Source: DASZIT01 sp036264255 (GTDB lineage Bacteria > Actinomycetota > Acidimicrobiia > Acidimicrobiales > RAAP-2). From it: a stretch of 16,853 nt of DNA. Under the pieces are notes generated by a model, which saw only the letters and a list, made by a program, of their open reading frames with translations, made no database searches and was not told the DNA's origin. Of this stretch, positions 1-6,564 are shown in pieces. A program made the position numbers and the translations under genes. The stretch covers positions 1 through 16,853 of the forward strand of contig DATARI010000250.1 in the NCBI GenBank assembly GCA_036264255.1, read 5' to 3'. How positions within the stretch are numbered: the stretch's first letter is position 1; each line of letters starts with the position of its first letter.

Positions 1-227
1 ACCCGGGGCGGGACGAGGTCGGGGACGTCCCGGCGGCGCCTCCAGCTGATGGCGAAGGCGGAGACGTCGAGGTCGGCCCGGGCGGCCAGCCCACCGAGGG
101 CCCCGGCACAGAAGGCCCCGACCCCGGTCGGCCGGCCGAGAAGCGGGGTGGCGTCGAGAGCGACCGCCAGTGGGGCCGGTTCAGCGGGCGCAGTGGGTTC
201 CGGCGGCACCCCGGGAGCCTTGCACAT
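1..227 (-). CDS. GT4-type glycosyltransferase, N-terminal part (cut by window edge)
   Basis: This is the first 75 codons of a minus-strand gene that continues beyond base 1. Its start ATG (225-227) gives MCKAPGVPPEP, nearly the same N-terminus as the complete paralogue at 364-1554 (MCKAPRVPPEP). After a variable Ala/Pro linker both share the stretch LAVALDATPLLGR.TGVGAF and then AFAISWRRR. Bases 38-227 align without gaps to 1365-1554, with about nine in ten bases equal outside the linker. By analogy with the neighbour it should be a nucleotide-sugar-dependent GT-B fold (GT4) transferase in the cytosol or at the membrane face. The conservation of the start region supports the chosen start. Only the N-terminal acceptor-side domain begins here; the donor-binding domain is outside the window, so the function rests on the paralogue. 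Confidence 0.75.
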   Translation of the reverse strand, partial: MCKAPGVPPEPTAPAEPAPLAVALDATPLLGRPTGVGAFCAGALGGLAARADLDVSAFAISWRRRRDVPDLVPPR

Positions 228-338
228 CCGCTCTGGCCGGCTGGTCCGTCCCCGCGCCGACTGAGGGGGGCTGTGACGCCGTGAGCAGGCCGGATGGCCG
301 TTCTACCGCCTCCCATCCTGGGGCGACCGGTGGGCGGC

Positions 339-356
339 GCCGGCTCACCGGCCGGT
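339..356. other. GC-rich inverted repeat between the two GT4 genes
   Basis: The 136-base gap (228-363) between the tandem glycosyltransferase genes holds a 5-base stem with a 4-base loop (339-352, GCCGG/CCGGC). It overlaps a 10-base perfect palindrome, ACCGGCCGGT (347-356). It lies 8 bases past the stop codon of the 364-1554 gene, in the direction of that gene. There is no T-run. It may be a weak terminator or only chance in GC-rich DNA. I saw no convincing promoter in the rest of the gap. Confidence 0.25.
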
Positions 357-363
357 AGCCCCG

Positions 364-1554
364 TCAACCCCGGGAGGCCCAGGCATCCCGGTAGAGACGG
401 TCGAGCCCTTCGGCGCACCTCGACCAGCTGAACCCAGCCGCCTGCCGGCGGCCCCGGGCAGTGAGTGCCTCGACGTCGCCTCCCCCATCGAGCACGTGGA
501 TCAAGCCGTCGGCCAGAGCGTGGCCGTCCCCCCCGCCGACCAGCACCGCACCGTCCCCCACCACCTCGGGGATCGACCCGACCGCGGTGGTCACCACCGG
601 GACCCCGGCGGCCATGGCTTGCAGCGGCGGGAACCCGAAGCCCTCGTAGACGGATGGATAGGCCAACGCCGCCGCCTGCTGGAGGGTCACCGCCAAGGCG
701 TCGTCGTCGAGGTAACCGGGACGCACGATCCGGTCGGCCACCGGGGATGACCGGATGGCATCGGTCAGACGGTCCGCCCCCCAGCCATCGGCGCCGACGA
801 TGACCAGGGCCACCTCCGGATGGGCGCGGCTGACCGAGGCGAACGCCTCCACCAGGGACGGGTAGTCCTTCCGGGGCTCCACCGTGCCGATGGCCACCAC
901 GTACCGCGACGTCCCCTCCGGCAGGGGAAACCCGCGGTCGGCGCCCGGCCGGGCGCCGACCGGAAGGCTCCCCAGTCCGGGGATGCCCAAATGCACCGCC
1001 CGGACCCGTGCGGGGTCGACCCCGAAGTGGTCGATCACCTCGCCGGCCACGAATTCGGAGTCGGTGTGGACCCAGGCCCCGTCGGCCAACGCCCGCCGGA
1101 TCAGCGCCGGGTACTCGAGGGTCGACCGGTCGCACATCTCCGGGAACCGGACGACGGTCAGATCGTGGACGGTGACCACCCGGGCCGCCCGGCGGGTGGG
1201 CGGCACCACGAAGTTGGTGCCGTGGACCACCTGCTGGGACCCGATGAACCATTCGATGGGCGGCAGGCGGGAATGGGCCCACGCAACCCGGAGGGGGCGG
1301 TCGGGCATCGCCCGTTGACGGGTGGACACCCCCGGTGGGACCTGGGCCACGATGCCCATGCGCCGTCTCCAGCTGATGGCGAAGGCGGAGACCTCCAGGT
1401 CGTCCCGGGCCGCCAGCCCGCCGAGGGCTCCGGCACAGAAGGCCCCGACCCCGGTCGAACGGCCGAGGAGCGGGGTGGCGTCGAGGGCGACGGCCAGAGA
1501 CCCTGGGGCGGCAATCACAGGGGGCTCCGGCGGCACCCGGGGAGCCTTGCACAT
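364..1554 (-). CDS. GT4 family glycosyltransferase (complete paralogue)
   Basis: A 396-residue protein of the GT-B fold, which transfers a sugar from a nucleotide-sugar donor. The N-terminal half starts with VALDATPLLGRSTGVGAF, a glycine-rich loop typical of these enzymes. The C-terminal half carries VAIGTVEPRKDYPSLVEAF (start of the donor domain), VIVGADGWG, and the donor-binding signature SVYEGFGFPPLQAMAAGVPV, where Glu of the EGFGFP segment contacts the donor sugar in the family. The open frame runs 136 codons further upstream, but that part overlaps cofD on the other strand. The ATG at 1554 matches the start of the paralogue at 227, so I use it; there is no good ribosome binding site. The two genes are a tandem duplication. 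Acceptor and donor are unknown, though the nearby nucleotide-sugar genes make a role in envelope glycans likely. Confidence 0.85.
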   Translation of the reverse strand: MCKAPRVPPEPPVIAAPGSLAVALDATPLLGRSTGVGAFCAGALGGLAARDDLEVSAFAISWRRRMGIVAQVPPGVSTRQRAMPDRPLRVAWAHSRLPPIEWFIGSQQVVHGTNFVVPPTRRAARVVTVHDLTVVRFPEMCDRSTLEYPALIRRALADGAWVHTDSEFVAGEVIDHFGVDPARVRAVHLGIPGLGSLPVGARPGADRGFPLPEGTSRYVVAIGTVEPRKDYPSLVEAFASVSRAHPEVALVIVGADGWGADRLTDAIRSSPVADRIVRPGYLDDDALAVTLQQAAALAYPSVYEGFGFPPLQAMAAGVPVVTTAVGSIPEVVGDGAVLVGGGDGHALADGLIHVLDGGGDVEALTARGRRQAAGFSWSRCAEGLDRLYRDAWASRG

Positions 1555-1675
1555 CCCCCCGCGCCGGCCGAGACCATCAGCGGGGCCGGGTAGCCTCCCC
1601 ATCCATGCTCGATCCCTGCCGCCGCTACAGACCGGGACGCCGTGGATCGGATCGTCGCCACCCGGGCGACGCCCG
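1555..1675. promoter_or_regulatory. Divergent intergenic region, GT4 gene and cofD
   Basis: These 121 bases separate the start of the minus-strand glycosyltransferase from the start of plus-strand cofD, so both promoters are expected here. I could not find a clear -35/-10 pair on either strand. At 1653-1671 there is a perfect 7-base stem with a 5-base loop (CGTCGCC, ACCCG, GGCGACG), ending 4 bases before the cofD GTG. No Shine-Dalgarno sequence precedes that GTG, so the hairpin would sit where the ribosome loads. A control role is inference. Confidence 0.4.
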
Positions 1676-2602
1676 GTGATCGCCGCCCTGGCCGGCGGGG
1701 TGGGGGCCGCCCGCATGCTCGGCGCCCTGATCGCGGTCATGCCGGCCGAGGAGATCACCGCCATCGTCAACACCGGGGACGACACCGTCCTCCACGGCCT
1801 CCACATCTCCCCTGATCTGGACACGGTGATGTACACGTTGGCCGGCGCCATCAACCCGGAGACGGGGTGGGGACTGGCCGGGGAGTCGTGGCAGGTGATG
1901 GAGTCGCTCGAACGTCTGGGCGGGATCACCTGGTTCAACTTGGGTGACAAGGACATCGCCACCCACTGCTATCGCACCCAACGGCTCAGCGAAGGGGCCA
2001 CCCTCGGCAAGGTCACCGCCGAGCTGGCCACCACCTGGGGGGTCGGGATCCGGATGGTGCCGGTGACCGATGACTACCTCCGGACCCGGCTGCAGCTGGT
2101 CGACGGTCCGGAAGTGGCGTTTCAGGAGTACTTCGTCCGGCTGCACCACGATGTCGCCGTCTCCGGCGTCCGGTTCGACGGGGCGCCGGATGCCCGGCCG
2201 GGTCCCGGGGTGCTCGAAGCCCTGTCCGGTGCCGACCTCATCGTGGTGTGCCCATCCAACCCGGTGGTCTCCATCGGCCCGCTGTTGGCGGTGCCCGGGA
2301 TCCTCGACGCCCTGGTCGCCCGCCGCGACGACATCGTCGGGGTGTCTCCCATCGTGGCCGGGGCGGCGTTGAAGGGCCACGCCGACCGGTTGCTGGCCGA
2401 GCTCGGGTTCGAGCCATCGGTGGTGGGGGTGGCCAAGTGGTACGCGCCATGGGTCGGGACCCTGGTGATCGACGAGGCGGATGCCGAGTTACGGAGTGCC
2501 GTGGAGGCAGAAGGGATGCGTTGCGTGGTAACCAATACCGTCATGTCGACCGCCGAACGGTCGGCCCACCTCGCCCGGACGGTGCTCGATGCCCGGGCAT
2601 GA
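1676..2602 (+). CDS. cofD: CofD/FbiA: F420 precursor phospho(enol)lactate transferase
   Basis: A 308-residue cytosolic enzyme of coenzyme F420 synthesis. It moves the lactyl- or enolpyruvyl-phosphate group from the guanylylated donor made by CofC/FbiD to the deazaflavin FO, giving F420-0 or dehydro-F420-0. The sequence shows the family's N-terminal nucleotide loop LAGGVGAARML (residues 5-15), IVNTGDD (30-36), SPDLDTVMYTLAG (45-57), WFNLGDKDIATH (86-97) with the invariant Asp-rich segment, and CPSNPVVSIGPLLAVPGI (192-209). All match mycobacterial FbiA closely. The start is the GTG at 1676, the only sensible in-frame start before the glycine loop; the frame is open further upstream but without homology. 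It overlaps cofE by 14 bases, so the two are co-translated. The actinobacterial enzyme uses phosphoenolpyruvate; which donor is used here cannot be read from sequence alone. Confidence 0.93.
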   Translation: MIAALAGGVGAARMLGALIAVMPAEEITAIVNTGDDTVLHGLHISPDLDTVMYTLAGAINPETGWGLAGESWQVMESLERLGGITWFNLGDKDIATHCYRTQRLSEGATLGKVTAELATTWGVGIRMVPVTDDYLRTRLQLVDGPEVAFQEYFVRLHHDVAVSGVRFDGAPDARPGPGVLEALSGADLIVVCPSNPVVSIGPLLAVPGILDALVARRDDIVGVSPIVAGAALKGHADRLLAELGFEPSVVGVAKWYAPWVGTLVIDEADAELRSAVEAEGMRCVVTNTVMSTAERSAHLARTVLDARA

Positions 2603-3359
2603 CCTCCACGGGGACCCCCTCGGGCCCGGAGCGCTGGCCGTCTACCCGGTGACCGGGCTCCCTGAAGTGAAGCCGGGTGATGATCTGGCCGCGCTGTTGA
2701 TCGAGGCGCTGACCCATGTGGCCCACAGCGACCACCCCACCCCGGTTCGCCTCACCGAAGGGGACGTCCTGGTCGTCACCCAAAAAGTGGTGTCGAAGGC
2801 CGAAGGCCGGCTGGTCGCCATCGACCCCGATGATCCCGGTGCCAAGCAGCGGCTGGTGGAGCAGGAGTCGGTCCGGGTGCTGCGACGCCGGGGCGACCTG
2901 CTGATCACCGAGACCCCGCACGGGTTCATCTGCGCCAACGCCGGGGTCGATCTCTCCAACGTCGATGAAGGCACCGCCGCGCTGTTGCCGCTCGACCCCG
3001 ACCTCTCGGCCCGGCGCATCCGTGAAGCCCTCGAACATCGCCACGGGGTGGCGGTGGGGGTGGTCGTATCCGACACCTTCGGGCGCACCTGGCGACGGGG
3101 GGTCACCGACGTGGCCATCGGCATTGCCGGCATCGCCGGGGTCGTCGATCTGCGGGGGACCCCCGATGCTACCGGCCGGGTCCTCGAGGCCACCGAGGTG
3201 TGCGTGGCCGACGAGCTGGCATCGGCCGCCGAGCTGGTGATGGGCAAGGATCGCGGGATACCGGCCGCGGTCATCCGGGGGGTCGATCCCCGATGGCTGC
3301 GGTTCGCTTCGGTGGCGGCCGAGATCATCCGGCCGCCGGACGAAGACCTCTTCCGCTGA
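2589..3359 (+). CDS. cofE: CofE: coenzyme F420-0:L-glutamate ligase, stand-alone
   Basis: A 256-residue enzyme that adds L-glutamates to F420-0 in a GTP- and metal-dependent reaction, the last stage of F420 synthesis. Recognisable segments are DVLVVTQKVVSKAEGR (59-74), ETPHGFICANAGVDLSNV (108-125), VVVSDTFGRTWRRG (158-171) followed by VTDVAIGIAG, and the C-terminal AAELVMGKDRGIP. In mycobacterial FbiB this domain is fused to a C-terminal FMN-binding nitroreductase domain that reduces dehydro-F420. Here the protein stops after the ligase domain, as in archaeal CofE, so any reductase must be encoded elsewhere. The ATG at 2589 lies inside the end of cofD (14-base overlap), which implies translational coupling. 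The gene ends just before a hairpin shared with the convergent DinB gene. Confidence 0.93.
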   Translation: MPGHDLHGDPLGPGALAVYPVTGLPEVKPGDDLAALLIEALTHVAHSDHPTPVRLTEGDVLVVTQKVVSKAEGRLVAIDPDDPGAKQRLVEQESVRVLRRRGDLLITETPHGFICANAGVDLSNVDEGTAALLPLDPDLSARRIREALEHRHGVAVGVVVSDTFGRTWRRGVTDVAIGIAGIAGVVDLRGTPDATGRVLEATEVCVADELASAAELVMGKDRGIPAAVIRGVDPRWLRFASVAAEIIRPPDEDLFR

Positions 3360-3364
3360 TCGGT

Positions 3365-3381
3365 CAGCCGGCCCGCGGCTG
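3365..3381. terminator. Hairpin between convergent cofE and dinB-like gene
   Basis: A perfect 6-base stem with a 5-base loop (CAGCCG, GCCCG, CGGCTG) fills the 27-base gap between the stop codons of cofE (plus, 3357-3359) and the DinB-type gene (minus, 3387-3389). Its position suggests a two-way transcription stop. It lacks a T-tract, so it would be of the U-less type often proposed in actinobacteria. Confidence 0.45.
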
Positions 3382-3386
3382 CGAGC

Positions 3387-3899
3387 CTAACGACCGGCGA
3401 CGCCGTCGATGGCTTGGCGCAACAGGTCGGCGTGCCCGTTGTGACGCGAGTACTCGCCGATCACATGCAGGTAGGTCATCCGGAGGGAGAAGACCTCGTC
3501 ACCCACCTCGAAGGTGTCATCGAAGGCCATGGGGGCGACCGCCAGGTCGGCCGCCCGCCATTCGTCCTGCAGCTGTCGGAAGTCGGTCTCCGCCCGGGCC
3601 GGATCGATGGCGTCGAAGTCGAAGTCTTTCCCGAGGGAGGGATCGAACAACGGTTCGATCGGCTGGCCGGCCGCCCGCTGTCGGAACCAGATCCGATCCA
3701 CTTTGGCCAGATGCCGGATCAGCCCCAGCAAGGAGAGATTCGATGAGGGGAGCGGGCGCCGGGCGAGTTGCTCGCCGTCCAGCCCGGCACAGATGTTCAG
3801 CAACGTCGCCCGCTGCCAGGCCAGGTAGGCCTCCAGCATCGGACGGTCGTCACCGGTCAGTGGCCCGTCAACCGGGTCCGGGGTTGGCGCACTCCACAT
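3387..3899 (-). CDS. DinB/DUF664 family protein
   Basis: A 170-residue four-helix-bundle protein of the DinB superfamily, DUF664 branch. The family has a metal site of three histidines. Likely candidates here are the His in LIRHLAKVDRIWF and the pair in EYSRHNGHADLLRQ near the C-terminus. Some relatives are thiol (mycothiol or bacillithiol) transferases, but the substrate here is unknown. The frame is open 15 codons further upstream (ATG at 3944). I prefer the ATG at 3899 because AAGGGA lies 9 bases before it and the family begins near this point. The gene is the last of the helicase, FKBP, DinB run on this strand, with hairpins on both sides. Confidence is high for the family, low for the role. 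Confidence 0.8.
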   Translation of the reverse strand: MWSAPTPDPVDGPLTGDDRPMLEAYLAWQRATLLNICAGLDGEQLARRPLPSSNLSLLGLIRHLAKVDRIWFRQRAAGQPIEPLFDPSLGKDFDFDAIDPARAETDFRQLQDEWRAADLAVAPMAFDDTFEVGDEVFSLRMTYLHVIGEYSRHNGHADLLRQAIDGVAGR

Positions 3900-3900
3900 T

Positions 3901-3917
3901 CTGAAGGTTCCCTTCAG
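3901..3917 (-). promoter_or_regulatory. Hairpin covering the ribosome binding site of the DinB-type gene
   Basis: Read on the minus strand, a perfect 7-base stem with a GAA loop (CTGAAGG, GAA, CCTTCAG) ends one base before the preferred ATG at 3899. The Shine-Dalgarno-like AAGGGA lies inside the stem and loop. If it forms in the mRNA it would hide the ribosome binding site. It could instead be the second arm of a terminator region after the FKBP gene. Confidence 0.4.
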
Positions 3918-3935
3918 CCCCGCCGGGGTCCGGAT

Positions 3936-3954
3936 ACCGGCCACTGCGGCCGGT
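3936..3954 (-). terminator. Hairpin after the FKBP gene
   Basis: A perfect 7-base stem with a 5-base loop begins 3 bases past the FKBP stop codon (minus strand: ACCGGCC, GCAGT, GGCCGGT). It is strong and GC-rich, without a T-run. It probably ends or attenuates the transcript before the DinB-type gene. Confidence 0.45.
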
Positions 3955-3957
3955 TGA

Positions 3958-4335
3958 TCAGCCCACCCCGACCAGGTCGACCACGAAGACCAGCGTCTCG
4001 TTCGGGCCGATGGCGCCTCCCGCCCCCCGTTCCCCGTAGCCGAGGTGGGGCGGGATCGTGAGTCGGCGACGTCCGCCCACCTTCATCCCCGCCACCCCTT
4101 GATCCCAACCGGAGATCACATGCCCGGCGCCGAGCGGGAACGAAAAGTGCTGGCCGCGATTCCAGGATGAATCGAACTCGCTGCCCGTCGACCACGACAC
4201 CCCGACGTAGTGCACCTTGACTGGCGAACCGGCCACCGCGTCGGGACCGTCGCCCACTTCGAGGTCCTCCACCACCAGCTCGGAGGGAGGTGCCCCGTCG
4301 GGGATGGTCACGGTGGGTTTGGTGTCGGATGCCAT
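3958..4335 (-). CDS. FKBP-type peptidyl-prolyl cis-trans isomerase
   Basis: A 125-residue single-domain FKBP that speeds cis-trans isomerisation of X-Pro bonds and helps protein folding. No signal peptide or membrane segment is seen, so it should be cytosolic. The fold is recognisable from KVHYVGVSWSTGSEFDSSW (strand pair and flap), FPLGAGHVISGWDQGVAGMKVG (core with the conserved Val-Ile-x-Gly-Trp ligand pocket), RRRLTIPPHLGYGERGAGG, and the final strand NETLVFVVDLVGV. All pocket aromatics expected from the family appear present. The ATG at 4335 is chosen; a longer open frame runs into the helicase gene's low-complexity tail and has no support. The gap to the helicase stop is 44 bases and contains a possible promoter. 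Confidence 0.92.
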   Translation of the reverse strand: MASDTKPTVTIPDGAPPSELVVEDLEVGDGPDAVAGSPVKVHYVGVSWSTGSEFDSSWNRGQHFSFPLGAGHVISGWDQGVAGMKVGGRRRLTIPPHLGYGERGAGGAIGPNETLVFVVDLVGVG

Positions 4336-4342
4336 GGCTACG

Positions 4343-4373
4343 ACTGTAGGTCGTCCGCGGCCCCACTGACCAA
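4343..4373 (-). promoter_or_regulatory. Possible leaderless promoter of the FKBP gene
   Basis: On the minus strand TACAGT (4348-4343) sits 7 bases before the FKBP ATG, and TTGGTC (4373-4368) lies 19 bases further up. That spacing would start the RNA at or next to the ATG, as in leaderless actinobacterial mRNAs. The hexamers are only partial matches, so the call is tentative. Confidence 0.3.
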
Positions 4374-4379
4374 GAGCGG

Positions 4380-5951
4380 TCAGCGGCCGCGCCGACCGCC
4401 GGCGCCGGCCACCTGCTTGCCGCCACCGTTCTGGCCACCGTGGTTGTGGGTGTGGGCGCCCCCGCCCGCCTTGCCGCCGCCGTTCTTTCCGTTCCCGGCG
4501 TAGCCACGGGCCCCGGCCGGCTTGGATCCCGGCTTGCCCGGCTTGCTCCACCCGCCGGTGGCCCCGAGCTTCTTCTTGTGGCCGCCCGCGCTGCCGTTGC
4601 CGTTGGACGAGCCTGGGTCCGAGCCGTAGACCCTCGGGCCCTTACCCGGGCCGCGTCCGGCCGCCGGCCGCTGCTTCCACGGCTTCCCGGTGCGGGTCGA
4701 GCTGTTCGACCTTCCCGAGCGCTCGGAACCGTACTGTCCGGACCCGTTGGACGAGCCGTTGGTCGACGCCGCCGTCTCCTTGAAGGTCCGCCGCGGGGGT
4801 GGCTGGCCGATGACGTCGGCGATCTTGGACATGTCCGGATGATCCAATCCCGGCGGCATGCCCAGGTCCCGCTGAATCCGCTTCACCGCGCCGGTCTTGT
4901 CGGGGGTGACGAAGCTGATCACGACCCCGGTGGCCCCGGCCCGGGCGGTGCGGCCCGAGCGGTGCACGTAGTCCTTGGCGTCAGTCGGAGGGTCGAAGTG
5001 GACGACGGCGTTCACCCCGTCTACGTGGATCCCCCGGGCGGCCACATCGGTGGCGATCAACGCATCCACCGAGCCACGGACAAACGACTCGAGGGCCCGC
5101 TCCCGCTGCTTCTGGCTCCGGTCCCCGTGGATGGCGGCGGCCCGGACTCCCCGCTGCTCGAGCTGGCGGGCGATCCGGTCGGTGCTGTGCTTGGTCCGGC
5201 AGAACACAATGGTCGGGCCCGACGCGGCGGCGATCGATGCCGTCGTCTCGACCCGGTCCCCGGAGGAGACCCGCCAGAACAGGTGCACCGCTTCGCTGGC
5301 GTCTTCCTCGGCCTCGAGTTCGTGCCGAACCGGATTCTTCTGATAGCGCTTCACCAGCACGTCGATGTCGCCATCGAGGGTGGCCGAGAAGAGCAGGGTC
5401 TGTCGGTGGCTCGGGGTCTGGTCGAGCAGCCGGCGGACGTCGGGGAGGAATCCCATGTCGGCCATCCGGTCGGCTTCGTCGATGACCACGATCTCGACGG
5501 CGTCGAGGCGGATGCTGCCCCGTTCGATCAGGTCACCCAACCGGCCCGGGCAGGCCACCGCGATATCCACCCCGCGGGAGAGGGACTTGAGCTGGGGGCC
5601 GTAGCCGACGCCACCGTAGAAGGTCTCCACCCGCAGGTTCCGGGAGGAACACAGGGAGGCGAGCTCGGAGGCCACCTGGGCGCAGAGCTCGCGGGTGGGG
5701 GTCAGCACCAGCATCCGGGGATGCTTGGGCCGGGACGGCTTCCCGGTGAGACGGGCCACCGCCCCGATGCCGAAGGCCAGGGTCTTTCCCGATCCGGTCG
5801 GAGCCTTGCCGCAGACGTCGCGGCCGGCCATGGCGTCCACCACCGTGGCGGACTGAATGGGAAAGGGGGTGATGATCGAACGCGCCTTGAGCGCGGCGAC
5901 GATGTCTGAGGGCACGCCGAGATCGGCGAAGGAAGGTTGGGGCAGGGGCAT
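4380..5951 (-). CDS. DEAD-box ATP-dependent RNA helicase, RhlE-like
   Basis: A 523-residue ATP-dependent RNA-unwinding enzyme. The motifs occur in order: Q-motif region with PFPIQ (29-33), motif I APTGSGKT (50-57), Ia PTRELCAQ (85-92), Ib CPGRLGDL (134-141), II DEAD (158-161), III SAT (189-191), IV TIVFCRTK (247-254), V ATDVAARGIHV (300-310) and VI HRSGRTARAG (330-339). The helicase core ends near residue 390. About 130 residues of Gly/Ser/Asn/Lys/Arg-rich tail follow, a flexible RNA-binding type of extension seen in RhlE-like helicases. The tail carries a His-rich patch, GGGAHTHNHGGQNGGGK. The start is the ATG at 5951, just before the Q-motif. The frame stays open upstream to 6719, but that part overlaps the VOC gene and has no homology. 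It probably acts in ribosome assembly or RNA turnover (inference). FKBP and DinB-type genes follow on the same strand. Confidence 0.93.
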   Translation of the reverse strand: MPLPQPSFADLGVPSDIVAALKARSIITPFPIQSATVVDAMAGRDVCGKAPTGSGKTLAFGIGAVARLTGKPSRPKHPRMLVLTPTRELCAQVASELASLCSSRNLRVETFYGGVGYGPQLKSLSRGVDIAVACPGRLGDLIERGSIRLDAVEIVVIDEADRMADMGFLPDVRRLLDQTPSHRQTLLFSATLDGDIDVLVKRYQKNPVRHELEAEEDASEAVHLFWRVSSGDRVETTASIAAASGPTIVFCRTKHSTDRIARQLEQRGVRAAAIHGDRSQKQRERALESFVRGSVDALIATDVAARGIHVDGVNAVVHFDPPTDAKDYVHRSGRTARAGATGVVISFVTPDKTGAVKRIQRDLGMPPGLDHPDMSKIADVIGQPPPRRTFKETAASTNGSSNGSGQYGSERSGRSNSSTRTGKPWKQRPAAGRGPGKGPRVYGSDPGSSNGNGSAGGHKKKLGATGGWSKPGKPGSKPAGARGYAGNGKNGGGKAGGGAHTHNHGGQNGGGKQVAGAGGRRGR

Positions 5952-6104
5952 GGAAGCGCTTTCGTTGCGACAGTGGGGGACGATCGGGAAGAGACCCCGA
6001 CCGTGGCCTGTCGCGAAATTGATGCGCACCAGGACCTTGCCAGTGTAGTACCTGCGGCCTCCCTCCGAGCGCCATCCCGGAAAGCTGCGCCGGATCGGTC
6101 GGGA
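5952..6104. promoter_or_regulatory. Divergent region between helicase and VOC genes
   Basis: These 153 bases separate two divergent starts. On the minus strand TACACT (6047-6042) is a possible -10 box, which would give the helicase an mRNA leader of about 85 bases. An 8-base palindrome AAGCGCTT (5954-5961) lies next to the helicase ATG. No clear promoter was found for the plus-strand VOC gene. All of this is weak evidence. Confidence 0.35.
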
Positions 6105-6545
6105 ATGGGGCTCGGAACTAGCGTGTCGCAGGTGGAGCCGATCCTGCACCTGTCGATCCCGGTACGTGACCTCGAGGTGGCACGGCGGTTCTACCTGGAG
6201 GCGCTGGGATGTGAGCCGGGACGTAGGTACCCCGGCTGGTGTGACGTCTGGTTCTTCGGTCTGCAGCTCACCCTCCAAGAGCAGCCCGACCAGGTGCTGT
6301 CCGACCAGCAACGGGGCGTCCGCCACTTCGGCGTCACCCTCAGCGGGGGGGAACTCGATGAGCTCCTCGAGCGGGTGAGCCGGCACGACGTCCGGTGGCT
6401 CGACCCGGTGTCCGTCGACTACGCCGGCACCCCTCAGGAGCAACGGAAGGCGAAGATCCTCGATCCGAGCGGCAACGCCGTCGAGATCAAGTCCTACGTG
6501 GACCCGGTGGCCGCCTTCGCCGCCGCCGGACGCCCGAACTCCTGA
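6105..6545 (+). CDS. VOC (glyoxalase/bleomycin-resistance fold) family protein
   Basis: A 146-residue protein with one vicinal-oxygen-chelate module pair. The first module has LHLSIPVRDLEVARRFYLEA followed by GCEPG and VWFFGLQLTL; the second has VRHFGVTLSG and the C-terminal DPSGNAVEIKSY. The His of LHLSIP, the His of VRHFG and the Glu of AVEIK occupy the places of the usual metal ligands, so a metal-dependent enzyme is plausible. The substrate is unknown; the family covers lyases, isomerases, dioxygenases and thiol transferases. Start choice is uncertain: ATG 6105, or the in-frame GTG at 6123, six codons later. It converges on galE with a 19-base gap and diverges from the helicase. Confidence 0.82.
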   Translation: MGLGTSVSQVEPILHLSIPVRDLEVARRFYLEALGCEPGRRYPGWCDVWFFGLQLTLQEQPDQVLSDQQRGVRHFGVTLSGGELDELLERVSRHDVRWLDPVSVDYAGTPQEQRKAKILDPSGNAVEIKSYVDPVAAFAAAGRPNS

Positions 6546-6564
6546 CGTCGCTGGTCCCTCGGGC

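Noticed and set aside
49..264. Small plus-strand open frame similar to a segment near 1378
   Set aside because: The similarity between the two places is due to the duplicated minus-strand glycosyltransferase genes, not to a plus-strand gene pair.
1322..1675. Upstream extension of the cofD frame (118 more codons)
   Set aside because: It is antisense to the glycosyltransferase N-terminus; CofD homology begins at the GTG at 1676.
4336..4551. Upstream extension of the FKBP frame (72 more codons)
   Set aside because: It overlaps the helicase tail in another frame and is Arg/Gly-rich without homology; the FKBP domain is complete from 4335.
4440..5909. Long open frame on the plus strand (489 codons)
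   Set aside because: It is antisense to the helicase, which has all its motifs in order. The translation is Gly/Arg/Asp-rich without recognisable domains, as expected from the shadow of a GC-rich gene.
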